Shown here: positions 16,724-24,489 of the stretch, piece by piece
Layout of the letters: every line of letters starts with the position of its first letter
Position numbering within the stretch: position 1 is the stretch's first letter
Assembly: GCF_000827885.1 (NCBI RefSeq)
Contig: NZ_JTKH01000006.1
Span: forward strand, 310,001-374,000
Direction of reading: 5' to 3'
Length of the DNA: 64,000 nt
DNA from: Vibrio renipiscarius
GTDB lineage: Bacteria > Pseudomonadota > Gammaproteobacteria > Enterobacterales > Vibrionaceae
The notes under the pieces: model-generated
What the model saw: only the letters and a program-made list of their open reading frames with translations
Told to the model about the DNA's origin: nothing
Database searches by the model: none
Made by a program: the position numbers and the translations under genes

Positions 16724-17452
16724 ATGAATAAGTTACTAGGTCTCTCTGTTGCACTCTTAAGTGGTGCGATTTCAGCTACAGCGGTAGCGGACGTCAATAC
16801 TCAGGAATATCAAATTCGCTTTACGGAACAGGCGCCAATGATTGACGGCAGTGGTACAGATACTGCGTGGCTAGAAGCGGATACATTGACTCAGTTTACC
16901 TTTCCATGGCGTCCAGCGGTGGCCCCTGCGACTGAATTTAAAGCACTTTGGGATGCGGAAGCCGTCTATTTTCGCTACCGTGTCAGCGATGACAATATTG
17001 CCATTGGTACGGACCCAAAACGCGCCATTTTAGATTCTGATCGTGCTGAAATTTTCTTAGCAAAAGACAAGGCACTATCAACATATTACACGATGGAAAT
17101 TGATCCGAAAGCTCGTGTATTTAGCGCCAAGGCCGCATATGACTCAGAGAACAAAAAGATTGGTTCGCTTGATAGTTCATGGAAGTGGCCTGGTTTAGTG
17201 GCTAAATCCAGTACAATGGACAAAGGCTATATCGTTGAAGGTAAAATTCCATTGAGCACATTGACCTCGTTAGAGCTTTGGCAAGACAGCCAAAAAACGG
17301 AGTTATTGTGTGCGTTAATGCGCGCGGAGTTTACACAAAAGCCAGATGGTAGTTTGGACATGGGCTGGATGACATGGATTGACCCGAATACGGCAAAACC
17401 GAATTTCCATAACCCATATACCTTTGGGTCTTGCAAATTAACGAAGAAATAA
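16724..17452 (+). CDS. Secreted CBM9-like carbohydrate-binding protein
   Basis: A 242-residue protein with a clear signal peptide (MNKLLGLSVALL, cleaved after 'TAVA'). The rest is one beta-sandwich domain of the CBM9/DOMON-like type: 'APMIDGSGTDTAWLEADTL', 'FKALWDAEAVYFRYRVSDDN' and 'RAEIFLAKD'. It would bind sugar in the periplasm and may hold or deliver the oligosaccharide before PTS uptake. AAAGGA precedes the ATG at 16724. It is two bases upstream of the isomerase gene, so the two are coupled. No catalytic domain is attached. Confidence 0.8.
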   Translation: MNKLLGLSVALLSGAISATAVADVNTQEYQIRFTEQAPMIDGSGTDTAWLEADTLTQFTFPWRPAVAPATEFKALWDAEAVYFRYRVSDDNIAIGTDPKRAILDSDRAEIFLAKDKALSTYYTMEIDPKARVFSAKAAYDSENKKIGSLDSSWKWPGLVAKSSTMDKGYIVEGKIPLSTLTSLELWQDSQKTELLCALMRAEFTQKPDGSLDMGWMTWIDPNTAKPNFHNPYTFGSCKLTKK

Positions 17453-17454
17453 AC

Positions 17455-18096
17455 ATGAAAATTGCATTAACGATGGAAAATAGCCAAGCGGCTAAAAATG
17501 AAATTGTCTTAAAAGAGCTTGAATTTGTTACTGCTCAAAGCGGTGATGAAGTCTTTAACGTGGGCATGTGTGATGCGGATGACCATCACCTGACTTATAT
17601 TCATTTAGGCATTCAAGCGTCAATTCTGTTGGCGTCAAAAGCAGTGGATTTCGTTTTCACTGGGTGTGGCACAGGCCAAGGTGCTTTGATGTCTTGCAAT
17701 GCACACGGCAATGTTGTGTGTGGCTATGCACTAGAGCCTTCTGATGCATTTCTGTTTAATCAAATCAATAATGGCAACGCGTTGTCATTAGCCTTTGCAA
17801 AGGGTTTTGGTTGGGCGGCAGAACTGAATGTTCGTGGTATTTTTGAAAAAGTGTTGATGTCAGGTTGTGAAGGTGGCCAAGGTTACCCAATCGAACGTGC
17901 TGTACCTCAACAGCAAAATGCGGCCATCTTAAATGACGTGAAACAAGCACTGGCAAAAGACTATCTTGACGGTCTAAAAGCGTTGGATGTTGACCTGGTT
18001 CGCACCGCTTGTTCTGGCGAGCGATTCCAACAATGTTTATTTGAGAATAGCCAAGTGAGCGACATTTCGGATTACGTACGTTCAATTTTGAACTAA
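17455..18096 (+). CDS. DhuI/RpiB-LacAB-family sugar isomerase
   Basis: A 213-residue protein of the RpiB/LacA/LacB isomerase family: 'MKIALTMENSQAAKNEIV' at the start, 'DFVFTGCGTGQGALMSCN' with the catalytic-type Cys71, and 'AKGFGWAAEL'. It is longer than ordinary RpiB, and in its opening, central block and C-terminal extension it resembles streptococcal DhuI. DhuI isomerises 4-deoxy-5-hexosulose-uronate, the rearranged product of unsaturated glucuronyl hydrolase, and replaces KduI. Lying next to GH105 and a PTS, that role is more likely here than ribose-5-phosphate isomerisation. The start at 17455 follows the previous stop by two bases. A terminator follows. Confidence 0.8.
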   Translation: MKIALTMENSQAAKNEIVLKELEFVTAQSGDEVFNVGMCDADDHHLTYIHLGIQASILLASKAVDFVFTGCGTGQGALMSCNAHGNVVCGYALEPSDAFLFNQINNGNALSLAFAKGFGWAAELNVRGIFEKVLMSGCEGGQGYPIERAVPQQQNAAILNDVKQALAKDYLDGLKALDVDLVRTACSGERFQQCLFENSQVSDISDYVRSILN

Positions 18097-18123
18097 TTGT
18101 ATCGCTGAACTGTTGTGAGGAAA

Positions 18124-18151
18124 GGCCAATCGTATGATTGGTCTTTTTTTT
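18124..18151 (+). terminator. Intrinsic terminator after the isomerase gene
   Basis: GGCCAATC and GATTGGTC pair around the loop GTAT, followed by eight T residues. Confidence 0.85.
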
Positions 18152-18206
18152 ATTGGCTTTTTTTGACGGGCAGTTGGCGGTGTTTTCCAAGTGAGTTGAT
18201 ATCGTA

Positions 18207-18223
18207 TTTTCATTTCTTCAATT
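18207..18223 (+). promoter_or_regulatory. Possible AgaR-type half operator before the DUF2264 gene
   Basis: TTTTCATTTCTTCAATT matches the TTTCATT units seen at 11588 and 11971. It lies ten bases before the start codon, next to the AGGAGG ribosome-binding site. It would put the DUF2264 gene, which has its own transcription unit after a terminator, under the same regulator. Confidence 0.35.
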
Positions 18224-18233
18224 AGGAGGGGAA

Positions 18234-19730
18234 ATGGCTAAATTTATTCAGGCATCAGAGCGTCCACGCATTCCATGCGAGCATCCTGATTTTAAAATGT
18301 ATTGTCGGCTGTTTAAGGAAAACCTTATTCGGATAAAATCTAAAAAATCGCCTTTCACTAAGCACGATGCAGACATTCAAGCGCTATTCGAGCAAAGCAA
18401 TGACCTCAAACATCAATGTGAATCAGTGGTGAACTATGTTGCAGCGTCATTCAAGCATTATGCGCTATGGGATTACACACACGCGTACTACCCAGGGCGT
18501 CCTAGCCAACAAAATGCCCGACTGGATGCGATGGAAGGGTGCAGCCGCGTGCTGCCAACGCTCGCGGCTTGGCTGCACGCAAACCCAACCCAGCAAGGTT
18601 GTTTGTATTCAAAAAATAATGAAACGCTTGATGTTGCCTATTGGATCCAAAAAGCATTTCTTGCTGGAACCGATCCGCAGCATAAGGGCTATTGGGGGAG
18701 GATTGAAGACTACGATCAACGCATTTGCGAAAGTGCCGATCTGGCTTTGACGTTGTGGCTAAGTAAAACGCAAGTTTGGGACTACTTTTCCTCTCCACAA
18801 AAGCAGCAAGTCGTGACGTGGTTTGAGCAGGTTAACCAAGCGAAGACGGTCGATAATAACTGGCACTTGTTTCCGTTGACGGTACAGTTTGTGTTGAAAT
18901 CATTGACCGGTGTTGATCAGATCGATCAGAAGCGTTATGCCCGTATCAAGGCATTTTACGTCGGTGATGGTTGGTTTCGAGACGGTGCGAATGGCAATTA
19001 TGATTATTACAATGCTTGGGGTTTTCACTATTCATTGTATTGGCTAGATCAAATCCAACCAGATTTTGACCCAAGTTTCATTCGCGAAAGCTTACAGCAG
19101 TTCAGTGAAACCTATCGCTATCTTTTTACTTCGCAAGGCTTTCCAATGTTTGGTCGCAGTGCGAGTTATCGCCTTTCCGCCACCGCCCCTTTACTTGCCA
19201 CGCTGGACGCAAATGGCCCCGACTTACCAGAGTGTTACTTGGGGCAATTTAAGCGAGCGTTCCGCACCAATTTAGCGTTTTTTATTACGAACGGCGCGTT
19301 GAAACAAGGCCGCCCGACACAGGGCTTGTTCGATGATGATGTGCGCCTAACGGATAATTACAGCGGCCCCGCGAGCAGTTTTTGGTCTTTAAGAGCCATC
19401 AACATTGCGCTCTATTGTGGTGATAGAGTGGGCCTTTGGCAGGCGAAAGAAGCGCCTTTAGAGATAGAAAAAGACAGTTTTATGTTTTCTCTTGATGGGC
19501 CGAATATGTTGGTGATTGGAGTGCAAGATACCCAAGAGGTGACCGTGATATTTAAAGAAGAGTATTTGCCTCACTCGCAACAACCAGCAGCAGCTAAGCG
19601 CGGGCTGGAATCACAATCGATCCCTAAACAAATTAAAGAAAGCATTTTAGGCCGGGCAGAACGGCCTAAGAATAACTTGCTGCGCAAAGGCGTGACTTGT
19701 TACAGCTCGAAGCTGTCATCGTTTGTTTAG
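18234..19730 (+). CDS. DUF2264-family protein
   Basis: A 498-residue cytoplasmic protein that by eye belongs to DUF2264 (PF10022), a family of alpha-helical toroid proteins often found beside polysaccharide lyases and GH88/GH105 hydrolases. Visible motifs are 'HALWDYTHAYYPGRPSQQNA'-like text near residue 80 (here 'YALWDYTHAYYPGR'), 'GWFRDGANGNYDYYNAWGFH' near 245 and 'FGRSASYRLSATAPL' near 304. I recall part of this family being assigned to glycoside hydrolase family GH154, but I cannot verify that. It has no signal peptide. AGGAGG is four bases before the ATG. Together with GH105 it may attack a second linkage of the imported sugar. Confidence 0.75.
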   Translation: MAKFIQASERPRIPCEHPDFKMYCRLFKENLIRIKSKKSPFTKHDADIQALFEQSNDLKHQCESVVNYVAASFKHYALWDYTHAYYPGRPSQQNARLDAMEGCSRVLPTLAAWLHANPTQQGCLYSKNNETLDVAYWIQKAFLAGTDPQHKGYWGRIEDYDQRICESADLALTLWLSKTQVWDYFSSPQKQQVVTWFEQVNQAKTVDNNWHLFPLTVQFVLKSLTGVDQIDQKRYARIKAFYVGDGWFRDGANGNYDYYNAWGFHYSLYWLDQIQPDFDPSFIRESLQQFSETYRYLFTSQGFPMFGRSASYRLSATAPLLATLDANGPDLPECYLGQFKRAFRTNLAFFITNGALKQGRPTQGLFDDDVRLTDNYSGPASSFWSLRAINIALYCGDRVGLWQAKEAPLEIEKDSFMFSLDGPNMLVIGVQDTQEVTVIFKEEYLPHSQQPAAAKRGLESQSIPKQIKESILGRAERPKNNLLRKGVTCYSSKLSSFV

Positions 19731-19742
19731 CGTTATTGTGCT

Positions 19743-20927
19743 TTAGCGTAGTGAGTGAAGCGCCTTAATCAGCCCTTCAAGCCCGGCTTCTACTTTACTT
19801 CTTTGGCACCCGACGTTAAAACGCAAGTGATTATGGCCTTGAGGGCCATAGGCGTCCCCGCGCATGATGGCAATTTTTTGATCATGAATCAGCGCATGCT
19901 GAAGCGCATCCATATCGACGTTTAACGGCGAGAGATCAAGCCAGGCTAAATAGGTGCCCTGTGGTAGACAAATATTGAGTTCAGGAAACTCGCGATTAAG
20001 CCGCTCAGTAACGTACGACAAATTTTGATGCAAATAGTGCTTGAGGGATTTGAGCCACGGTGCGCCTTCACGATACGCCGCGATGGTGGCGATAACCCCG
20101 AAAATAGTGGGTGATGAGAGCGCATCAGTGAGTTTTAACGTGTCAAGATAAGCGAGTTTTGTCTTCTCGCAACCTATGGCGGCATAAGCCCCACCGAGTG
20201 CGGGAATGTTGAAGGATTTCGACGCCGAACTGACTAAGGCCCATTGTGTATCTTTAGCCACGTCAACCCATGGGGTGTAAGGGTCAAAACAGATATCCAT
20301 ATGGATATCATCGCTAATGACGTGCAAGTTATTGCGATGAGCGATGTCGGCGATTTTCTCTAACTCTGCTCGTGTCCAGACTTTACCGGTTGGGTTGTGC
20401 GGGTTACACAGCATCAAAATACGGCATTGTGGCTTTTCTGCCTGAGCGATAAGGTTATCCCAGTCAATCTCAAAGCCGCCGTTGACCTTCTCTGCATTTT
20501 TTTTCAGTGGGCAAGGCAGTGATGTTCGGCCTGCGGTTTCAATGATCGGTCGGAAGGCATCGTAGGCGGGCGCAAAAAATAGAATACTGTCGCCAGGCTC
20601 AGACCAAAGCTGAATCAGTCGAGAGATGATATACATCACGGAAGGGCCGTATACGATACTGTCTTCTTCGATGGTCGCTTGATACTGGCTTGAAAACCAG
20701 TGACAAATGGATTGTTTGAAATCCGCATGATTCCAACGGCTGTACCCAAAAATGCCATGGTCCAATCGTTGCTGTAGAGCCTTGGTAATACAAGGCGCGG
20801 CGGCAAAATCCATGTCTGAAATGGTGAAAGGCAACAGGTCTGAATAACCGAATCGGTCGCCGACATAATCCCACTGTGTTGAATAAGTATTGAGGCGGTT
20901 GGTCGGGGCAGAAAAATCAAAACTCAT
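19743..20927 (-). CDS. MalY/PatB-type PLP-dependent C-S lyase/aminotransferase
   Basis: A 394-residue fold-type I PLP enzyme. 'NPHNPTGKVWTRAEL' and 'VISDDIHMDICFDPYTPW' are characteristic of the MalY/PatB subgroup, and 'SSASKSFNIPALGGAY' contains the PLP lysine. MalY/PatB enzymes split the C-S bond of cystathionine-like or S-conjugated cysteines, giving pyruvate, ammonia and a thiol. The gene lies downstream of the lactose-family IIA on the same strand, with a terminator-like hairpin between them. It may serve the neighbouring PTS/peptidase locus or act independently in methionine metabolism. Confidence 0.85.
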   Translation of the reverse strand: MSFDFSAPTNRLNTYSTQWDYVGDRFGYSDLLPFTISDMDFAAAPCITKALQQRLDHGIFGYSRWNHADFKQSICHWFSSQYQATIEEDSIVYGPSVMYIISRLIQLWSEPGDSILFFAPAYDAFRPIIETAGRTSLPCPLKKNAEKVNGGFEIDWDNLIAQAEKPQCRILMLCNPHNPTGKVWTRAELEKIADIAHRNNLHVISDDIHMDICFDPYTPWVDVAKDTQWALVSSASKSFNIPALGGAYAAIGCEKTKLAYLDTLKLTDALSSPTIFGVIATIAAYREGAPWLKSLKHYLHQNLSYVTERLNREFPELNICLPQGTYLAWLDLSPLNVDMDALQHALIHDQKIAIMRGDAYGPQGHNHLRFNVGCQRSKVEAGLEGLIKALHSLR

Positions 20928-20941
20928 CGCGTAATTCCTAG

Positions 20942-20979
20942 AGAGAGAAAGAAAAACGCGGTGATGGGGGTCACCGCGT
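20942..20979 (-). terminator. Terminator/attenuator between IIA and the C-S lyase gene
   Basis: On the minus strand ACGCGGTGA and TCACCGCGT flank a 6-base loop and are followed by TTTTTCTTTC. It lies in the 93-base gap between the two genes, so read-through would be needed for co-expression. Confidence 0.75.
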
Positions 20980-21020
20980 CAGCATTACTGCAGGAGCAAT
21001 TAACCTCTGGGGGAAGAGGA

Positions 21021-21377
21021 TTATTTATTCAGTAATGCTTGTTCTAAACGGTGTAAACGACGGTTTTGCTCAATCATTTTTCGGATCAGTTCGCGTTCAG
21101 ATAAGGTCGTCATTAGGTGGTCTTGTGCGTGAACCATAATCATGCTGACCACGATTTTCTCACCACAAATTTCCTGGCGAATCAGATCAGTTTGTACGGC
21201 ATGAGCTTTACGAACGCTCACGTTGCACTGTTCCATCATCGCTTCAACTTCATCAAATTTGCCTTCCTCTGAAAGCGCGAGAGCCTCATATGCATAGCCC
21301 TTTGCTTCGCCAGAATAGCTGACGATGGAGATTATGATTTTTTCAAAGTCTTCATTCATTTCTTGGGTATTGCTCAT
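21021..21377 (-). CDS. PTS lactose/cellobiose-family IIA component
   Basis: A 118-residue all-helical phosphocarrier of the Lac family (ChbA/LacF type). The C-terminal helix carries 'MIMVHAQDHLMT' with the phosphorylated His83. 'GEAKGYAYEALALSEEGKFD' near residue 24 is also typical. IIB and IIC of the same family lie divergently at 21555-23308, so the three proteins form one transporter split over two transcription units. GGGAGA precedes the ATG. A large palindrome lies 60 bases upstream. Confidence 0.9.
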   Translation of the reverse strand: MSNTQEMNEDFEKIIISIVSYSGEAKGYAYEALALSEEGKFDEVEAMMEQCNVSVRKAHAVQTDLIRQEICGEKIVVSMIMVHAQDHLMTTLSERELIRKMIEQNRRLHRLEQALLNK

Positions 21378-21436
21378 GGGAGATTCCTTGGATTTCGTTT
21401 GATGTATGCACCCTATCAGAAGCCGAATAAAAAGCG

Positions 21437-21477
21437 ACGAAACTTGATTTCACTAAATCTGTGAAATCAAGTTTCGT
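21437..21477. promoter_or_regulatory. 17-bp-arm perfect palindrome in the divergent PTS promoter region
   Basis: ACGAAACTTGATTTCAC and GTGAAATCAAGTTTCGT are exact reverse complements separated by TAAATCT. It lies between the IIA gene and the IIB-IIC-peptidase operon. It is the best candidate binding site for the local PRD-type regulator at 25490-27253. It lacks a T tract, so it is not a terminator. Confidence 0.65.
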
Positions 21478-21554
21478 TGACGAAAGTAGGCAGATGTCTG
21501 TTAATTGGGGTGTCATTTAATACGAATTTTATTACCAATAGAAAGGAATTAACG

Positions 21555-21893
21555 ATGAAGATATTACTAGTCTGTGCTGGCGGTTTCTCTACCACGATGA
21601 TGATGGAAGAAATTAAAAAAACGATCAACGGTAGCCAGAAATTAAACTTGGAAGACTTCACATTAGAAGCTATTTCTGTTGACCGCCTATCAGAAAAAAT
21701 CGGTAATTTTGAAGTTATTTTGGTTGGCCCACAATTAAGCCACAAATATAAGGCAATTGAAGCTTCTGCATTAGAGAACAATAAACCGTCGGTTCTTTTG
21801 TCTGCGGAAATTTATGGCGCAATGGATGGTGCTACTGTTCTGAAACAAGCGCTTCTCGCCCATAGAAAGCATCAGATGAGCCTAACGGACTAA
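21555..21893 (+). CDS. PTS lactose/cellobiose-family IIB component
   Basis: A 112-residue cytoplasmic phosphocarrier. 'MKILLVCAGGFSTTMMMEEI' holds the P-loop with the phosphorylated Cys7. The rest follows ChbB/CelA proteins. The start at 21555 has AAAGGAA upstream. The longer frame from 21477 begins in the palindrome and is rejected. It precedes IIC by 71 bases. Confidence 0.9.
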   Translation: MKILLVCAGGFSTTMMMEEIKKTINGSQKLNLEDFTLEAISVDRLSEKIGNFEVILVGPQLSHKYKAIEASALENNKPSVLLSAEIYGAMDGATVLKQALLAHRKHQMSLTD

Positions 21894-21964
21894 TTTTACG
21901 TCTCTTTTGGGTTTTTTGCGTGATTCTGTTGTACCCATTATTATAATGAATAAAGGTTATTTAT

Positions 21965-23308
21965 ATGAGCCTGTTCGCTTCTTTTGAAAAACTGCTCAGT
22001 AGCATATTGCTGCCAATAGCGGAAAAAATAGACAAGCAAGTCCATCTAAGTGCAGTAAAAAAAGGCATGGTGGTATTAACGCCAATATTATTGCTTGGTT
22101 CGATGGCGTATCCATTAAAAGCACTGAAAAACGTATTTTCTGATTCAGCCGCTGTACAAGAATGGTTTATTAACAATACGTACTTAATCGATCTTCTGAT
22201 TAAGTTTTCACTTGGCTTTATTGCCATCTATACCGTTATTGCGATCGCTTACTTCTTGAGTGAAGGCTATAAAATCTACACGGTCGGCGCGATTGCGTTA
22301 TCGCTCTTTTCTTATCTCATATTGACGACGTCGGTAAACCCGGATGGCTCGCTGGATATTCGTTTCTTTGACTCGAAGGGTCTATTTACAGCGATATTCG
22401 TTGCGATTGCCAGTGTTGAGATATATCGATTCTTTACCGAGCGAAAACTGGTTATCAGAATGCCAGAAGGCGTGCCGGATTTTGTTTCTAGCTCGTTTGA
22501 ATTGATCACACCAACCGCATTTATCGCTGTGTTGTTTATCTCAATTCGTTACTTTGTCGCCGATTTCACGGGTGGTTTACTGGTACCAGAAATCTTGATG
22601 GAAGTATTAGCGCCGGTTGTTGGTAGCTTGGATAACTTATGGGTTGTGTGGTTCGTTATCATGCTGCGCTTGTTGTTCTGGTTCTTCGGTATTCACTCTG
22701 CGGTACTGAGCCCAATTCTTTCACCTATTTTTGTGCAATACCTGTCTGAAAATATTGCGGCAAAAACACTTGCAGAAGAGCTTCCACACTTTGTGACCGG
22801 CGGTACGTTCTCAGCCTTTGTTAACTTTACGGGTTCCGGCGTCACGTTGGGTCTGGTGATTGCGATGATGATTGCCAAAACGCAACGTTACCGGAAAGTG
22901 GGTCAAGTTTCGTTAGTGCCAAGCTTATTTGGTATCAACGAACCGGTGCTCTTTGGTGCTCCAATCATCTTGAACCCGATTTTGTTTATTCCGTTTGTAC
23001 TGGGCGGCTCGCTTATCGGCATCTTCCCGCTGGTTCTAATGAAATATGGCTTCTTAGCGAAACCGTTCTTTGATCCACCGTATCTGCCATTGTTCTTTGA
23101 AGGCTACCTAACGGCCTTTGACTGGAAGACACCGTTTGTTCAGCTAGTTCAGATTATGGCGTCGTTCTGTGTTTACTATCCGTTCTTTAGAATTATGGAT
23201 AAACAAGAAATGATCCGTGAAGCCGAAGTTCAAGCGGAAAAAGAGAAGAAATCAGTGTTCAGCAAGAAAGATGATGAACTACTCGATGAGCTAGGGCTCG
23301 ATTTCTAA
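21965..23308 (+). CDS. PTS lactose/cellobiose-family IIC permease
   Basis: A 447-residue polytopic permease of the CelB/ChbC type, with about ten hydrophobic segments. Family marks include 'FFGIHSAVLSPILSP' near residue 239 and 'PSLFGINEPVLFGAPIILNP' near residue 319, the latter with the conserved Gly-Ile-Asn-Glu-Pro. Members usually move beta-linked disaccharides such as chitobiose, cellobiose or lactose. Here no 6-phospho-glycosidase is encoded beside it, which is unusual. Two peptidase genes follow instead. Confidence 0.9.
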   Translation: MSLFASFEKLLSSILLPIAEKIDKQVHLSAVKKGMVVLTPILLLGSMAYPLKALKNVFSDSAAVQEWFINNTYLIDLLIKFSLGFIAIYTVIAIAYFLSEGYKIYTVGAIALSLFSYLILTTSVNPDGSLDIRFFDSKGLFTAIFVAIASVEIYRFFTERKLVIRMPEGVPDFVSSSFELITPTAFIAVLFISIRYFVADFTGGLLVPEILMEVLAPVVGSLDNLWVVWFVIMLRLLFWFFGIHSAVLSPILSPIFVQYLSENIAAKTLAEELPHFVTGGTFSAFVNFTGSGVTLGLVIAMMIAKTQRYRKVGQVSLVPSLFGINEPVLFGAPIILNPILFIPFVLGGSLIGIFPLVLMKYGFLAKPFFDPPYLPLFFEGYLTAFDWKTPFVQLVQIMASFCVYYPFFRIMDKQEMIREAEVQAEKEKKSVFSKKDDELLDELGLDF

Positions 23309-23325
23309 GGCAATTCAATGTGTCG

Positions 23326-23348
23326 CGGCTCCTAATGTTTAGGAGCCG
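23326..23348 (+). repeat. Strong hairpin between IIC and the M24 peptidase gene
   Basis: CGGCTCCTAA and TTAGGAGCCG form a 10-bp stem with a 3-base loop. No T tract follows. It could stabilise the upstream mRNA segment and lower expression of the peptidases. Confidence 0.7.
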
Positions 23349-23384
23349 TATTGCTAACTAATGGATACGTTTGAGGCAAATATT

Positions 23385-24464
23385 ATGCATGAATTGAGTC
23401 TTGAAACTTACAAAGCCCAGTTTGATGCATTGTTGGTGAGTGATCCTTACCATAAGCGTTATCTGAGCGGATTTACGGGCAGTGGAGGCCACTTGCTTTT
23501 AACACAAAGCGGCAGCGAGTTATTCATCGCCGGTAAGTATTGGAATCAAGTTGCGGAACAAAGCCCGCATTGTCACCGAGTGAATACTGATGAGGCGGGG
23601 TGGATTGCAACGCTGCAACAGCGATTAAATCAATTGGATATTGAGCGACTTGGCTTTGAAAGCCATGCGTTAAGTTACCAAGATGTCTCGGTGTTACAGC
23701 AGGGTTTATCCCAGCAGCTTGTCCCGACAACGGAGGTCGTCACGCCTCTTCGTCGCTGTAAATCCCCCCAAGAAATTGAGTTGATACGCCAAGCCTGTGC
23801 CATCACCGAATCGGCGATTGAATCTGGATTAGCGGATTTTAAGCAAGGCATGAGTGAGCATCAGCTTGCGGCTCATATTGAATTTCATGCTCGTTTACTC
23901 GGCGCGGATAGTATTGACTTTTTGATTGTCGTATCGGGCGAGCGCGGCGCGTTACCTCATGGGCGTCCGTCGAACCGTATCATCGGATCCTGCGAGCTCG
24001 TCACGATCGATTTCGGCGTTGTGTATCAAGGCTATCACTCTGATGTTACCCGTACGTTTTGCACCGGTCAGCCCGCACAAGCGTTACAAGATTTGTTTGA
24101 TGCGGTGAAAACGGCGCAGCAAATGGGTGTGGCGATGCTCCGCCCAGGAATCACCGCAAGCAGCGTGGACCGAGCGGTGCGGCAAAACCTTACGCAACAA
24201 GGATATGGCAAGGCCTTTTGCCATGGTTTAGGCCACGGCGTGGGATTACAAGGTCACGAGTACCCAATATTAAACGAAAGCAGCCAAGCCATTTTAGAGG
24301 TGGGCATGGTCTTAACAATAGAGCCGGGCGTTTATATTGAAGGGCTAGGTGGCGCGAGAGTCGAAGATACGCTGGTCATGACACAAGATGGCTGTGAAAG
24401 CCTAACCACACTCCCTAGAGAGTTACGTGATATTGATTCGATATCCGTCAACGCGCTCAAGTGA
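23385..24464 (+). CDS. M24-family aminopeptidase (Xaa-Pro/YpdF type)
   Basis: A 359-residue metallo-aminopeptidase of the pita-bread fold. The C-terminal catalytic domain shows the five metal ligands: Asp in 'VTIDFGVVYQGYHSDVTRTF' (two Asp), His in 'CHGLGHGVGLQGHEYP', Glu in 'LTIEPGVYIEG' and Glu in 'ARVEDTLV'. It resembles E. coli YpdF, which releases N-terminal Met or residues before Pro. I prefer the ATG at 23385 because GAGG lies eight bases before it; an earlier in-frame ATG at 23361 has no such site. It sits 76 bases after PTS IIC. Confidence 0.88.
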   Translation: MHELSLETYKAQFDALLVSDPYHKRYLSGFTGSGGHLLLTQSGSELFIAGKYWNQVAEQSPHCHRVNTDEAGWIATLQQRLNQLDIERLGFESHALSYQDVSVLQQGLSQQLVPTTEVVTPLRRCKSPQEIELIRQACAITESAIESGLADFKQGMSEHQLAAHIEFHARLLGADSIDFLIVVSGERGALPHGRPSNRIIGSCELVTIDFGVVYQGYHSDVTRTFCTGQPAQALQDLFDAVKTAQQMGVAMLRPGITASSVDRAVRQNLTQQGYGKAFCHGLGHGVGLQGHEYPILNESSQAILEVGMVLTIEPGVYIEGLGGARVEDTLVMTQDGCESLTTLPRELRDIDSISVNALK

Positions 24465-24489
24465 TGCTAATAATTCAGGATTAATAACA

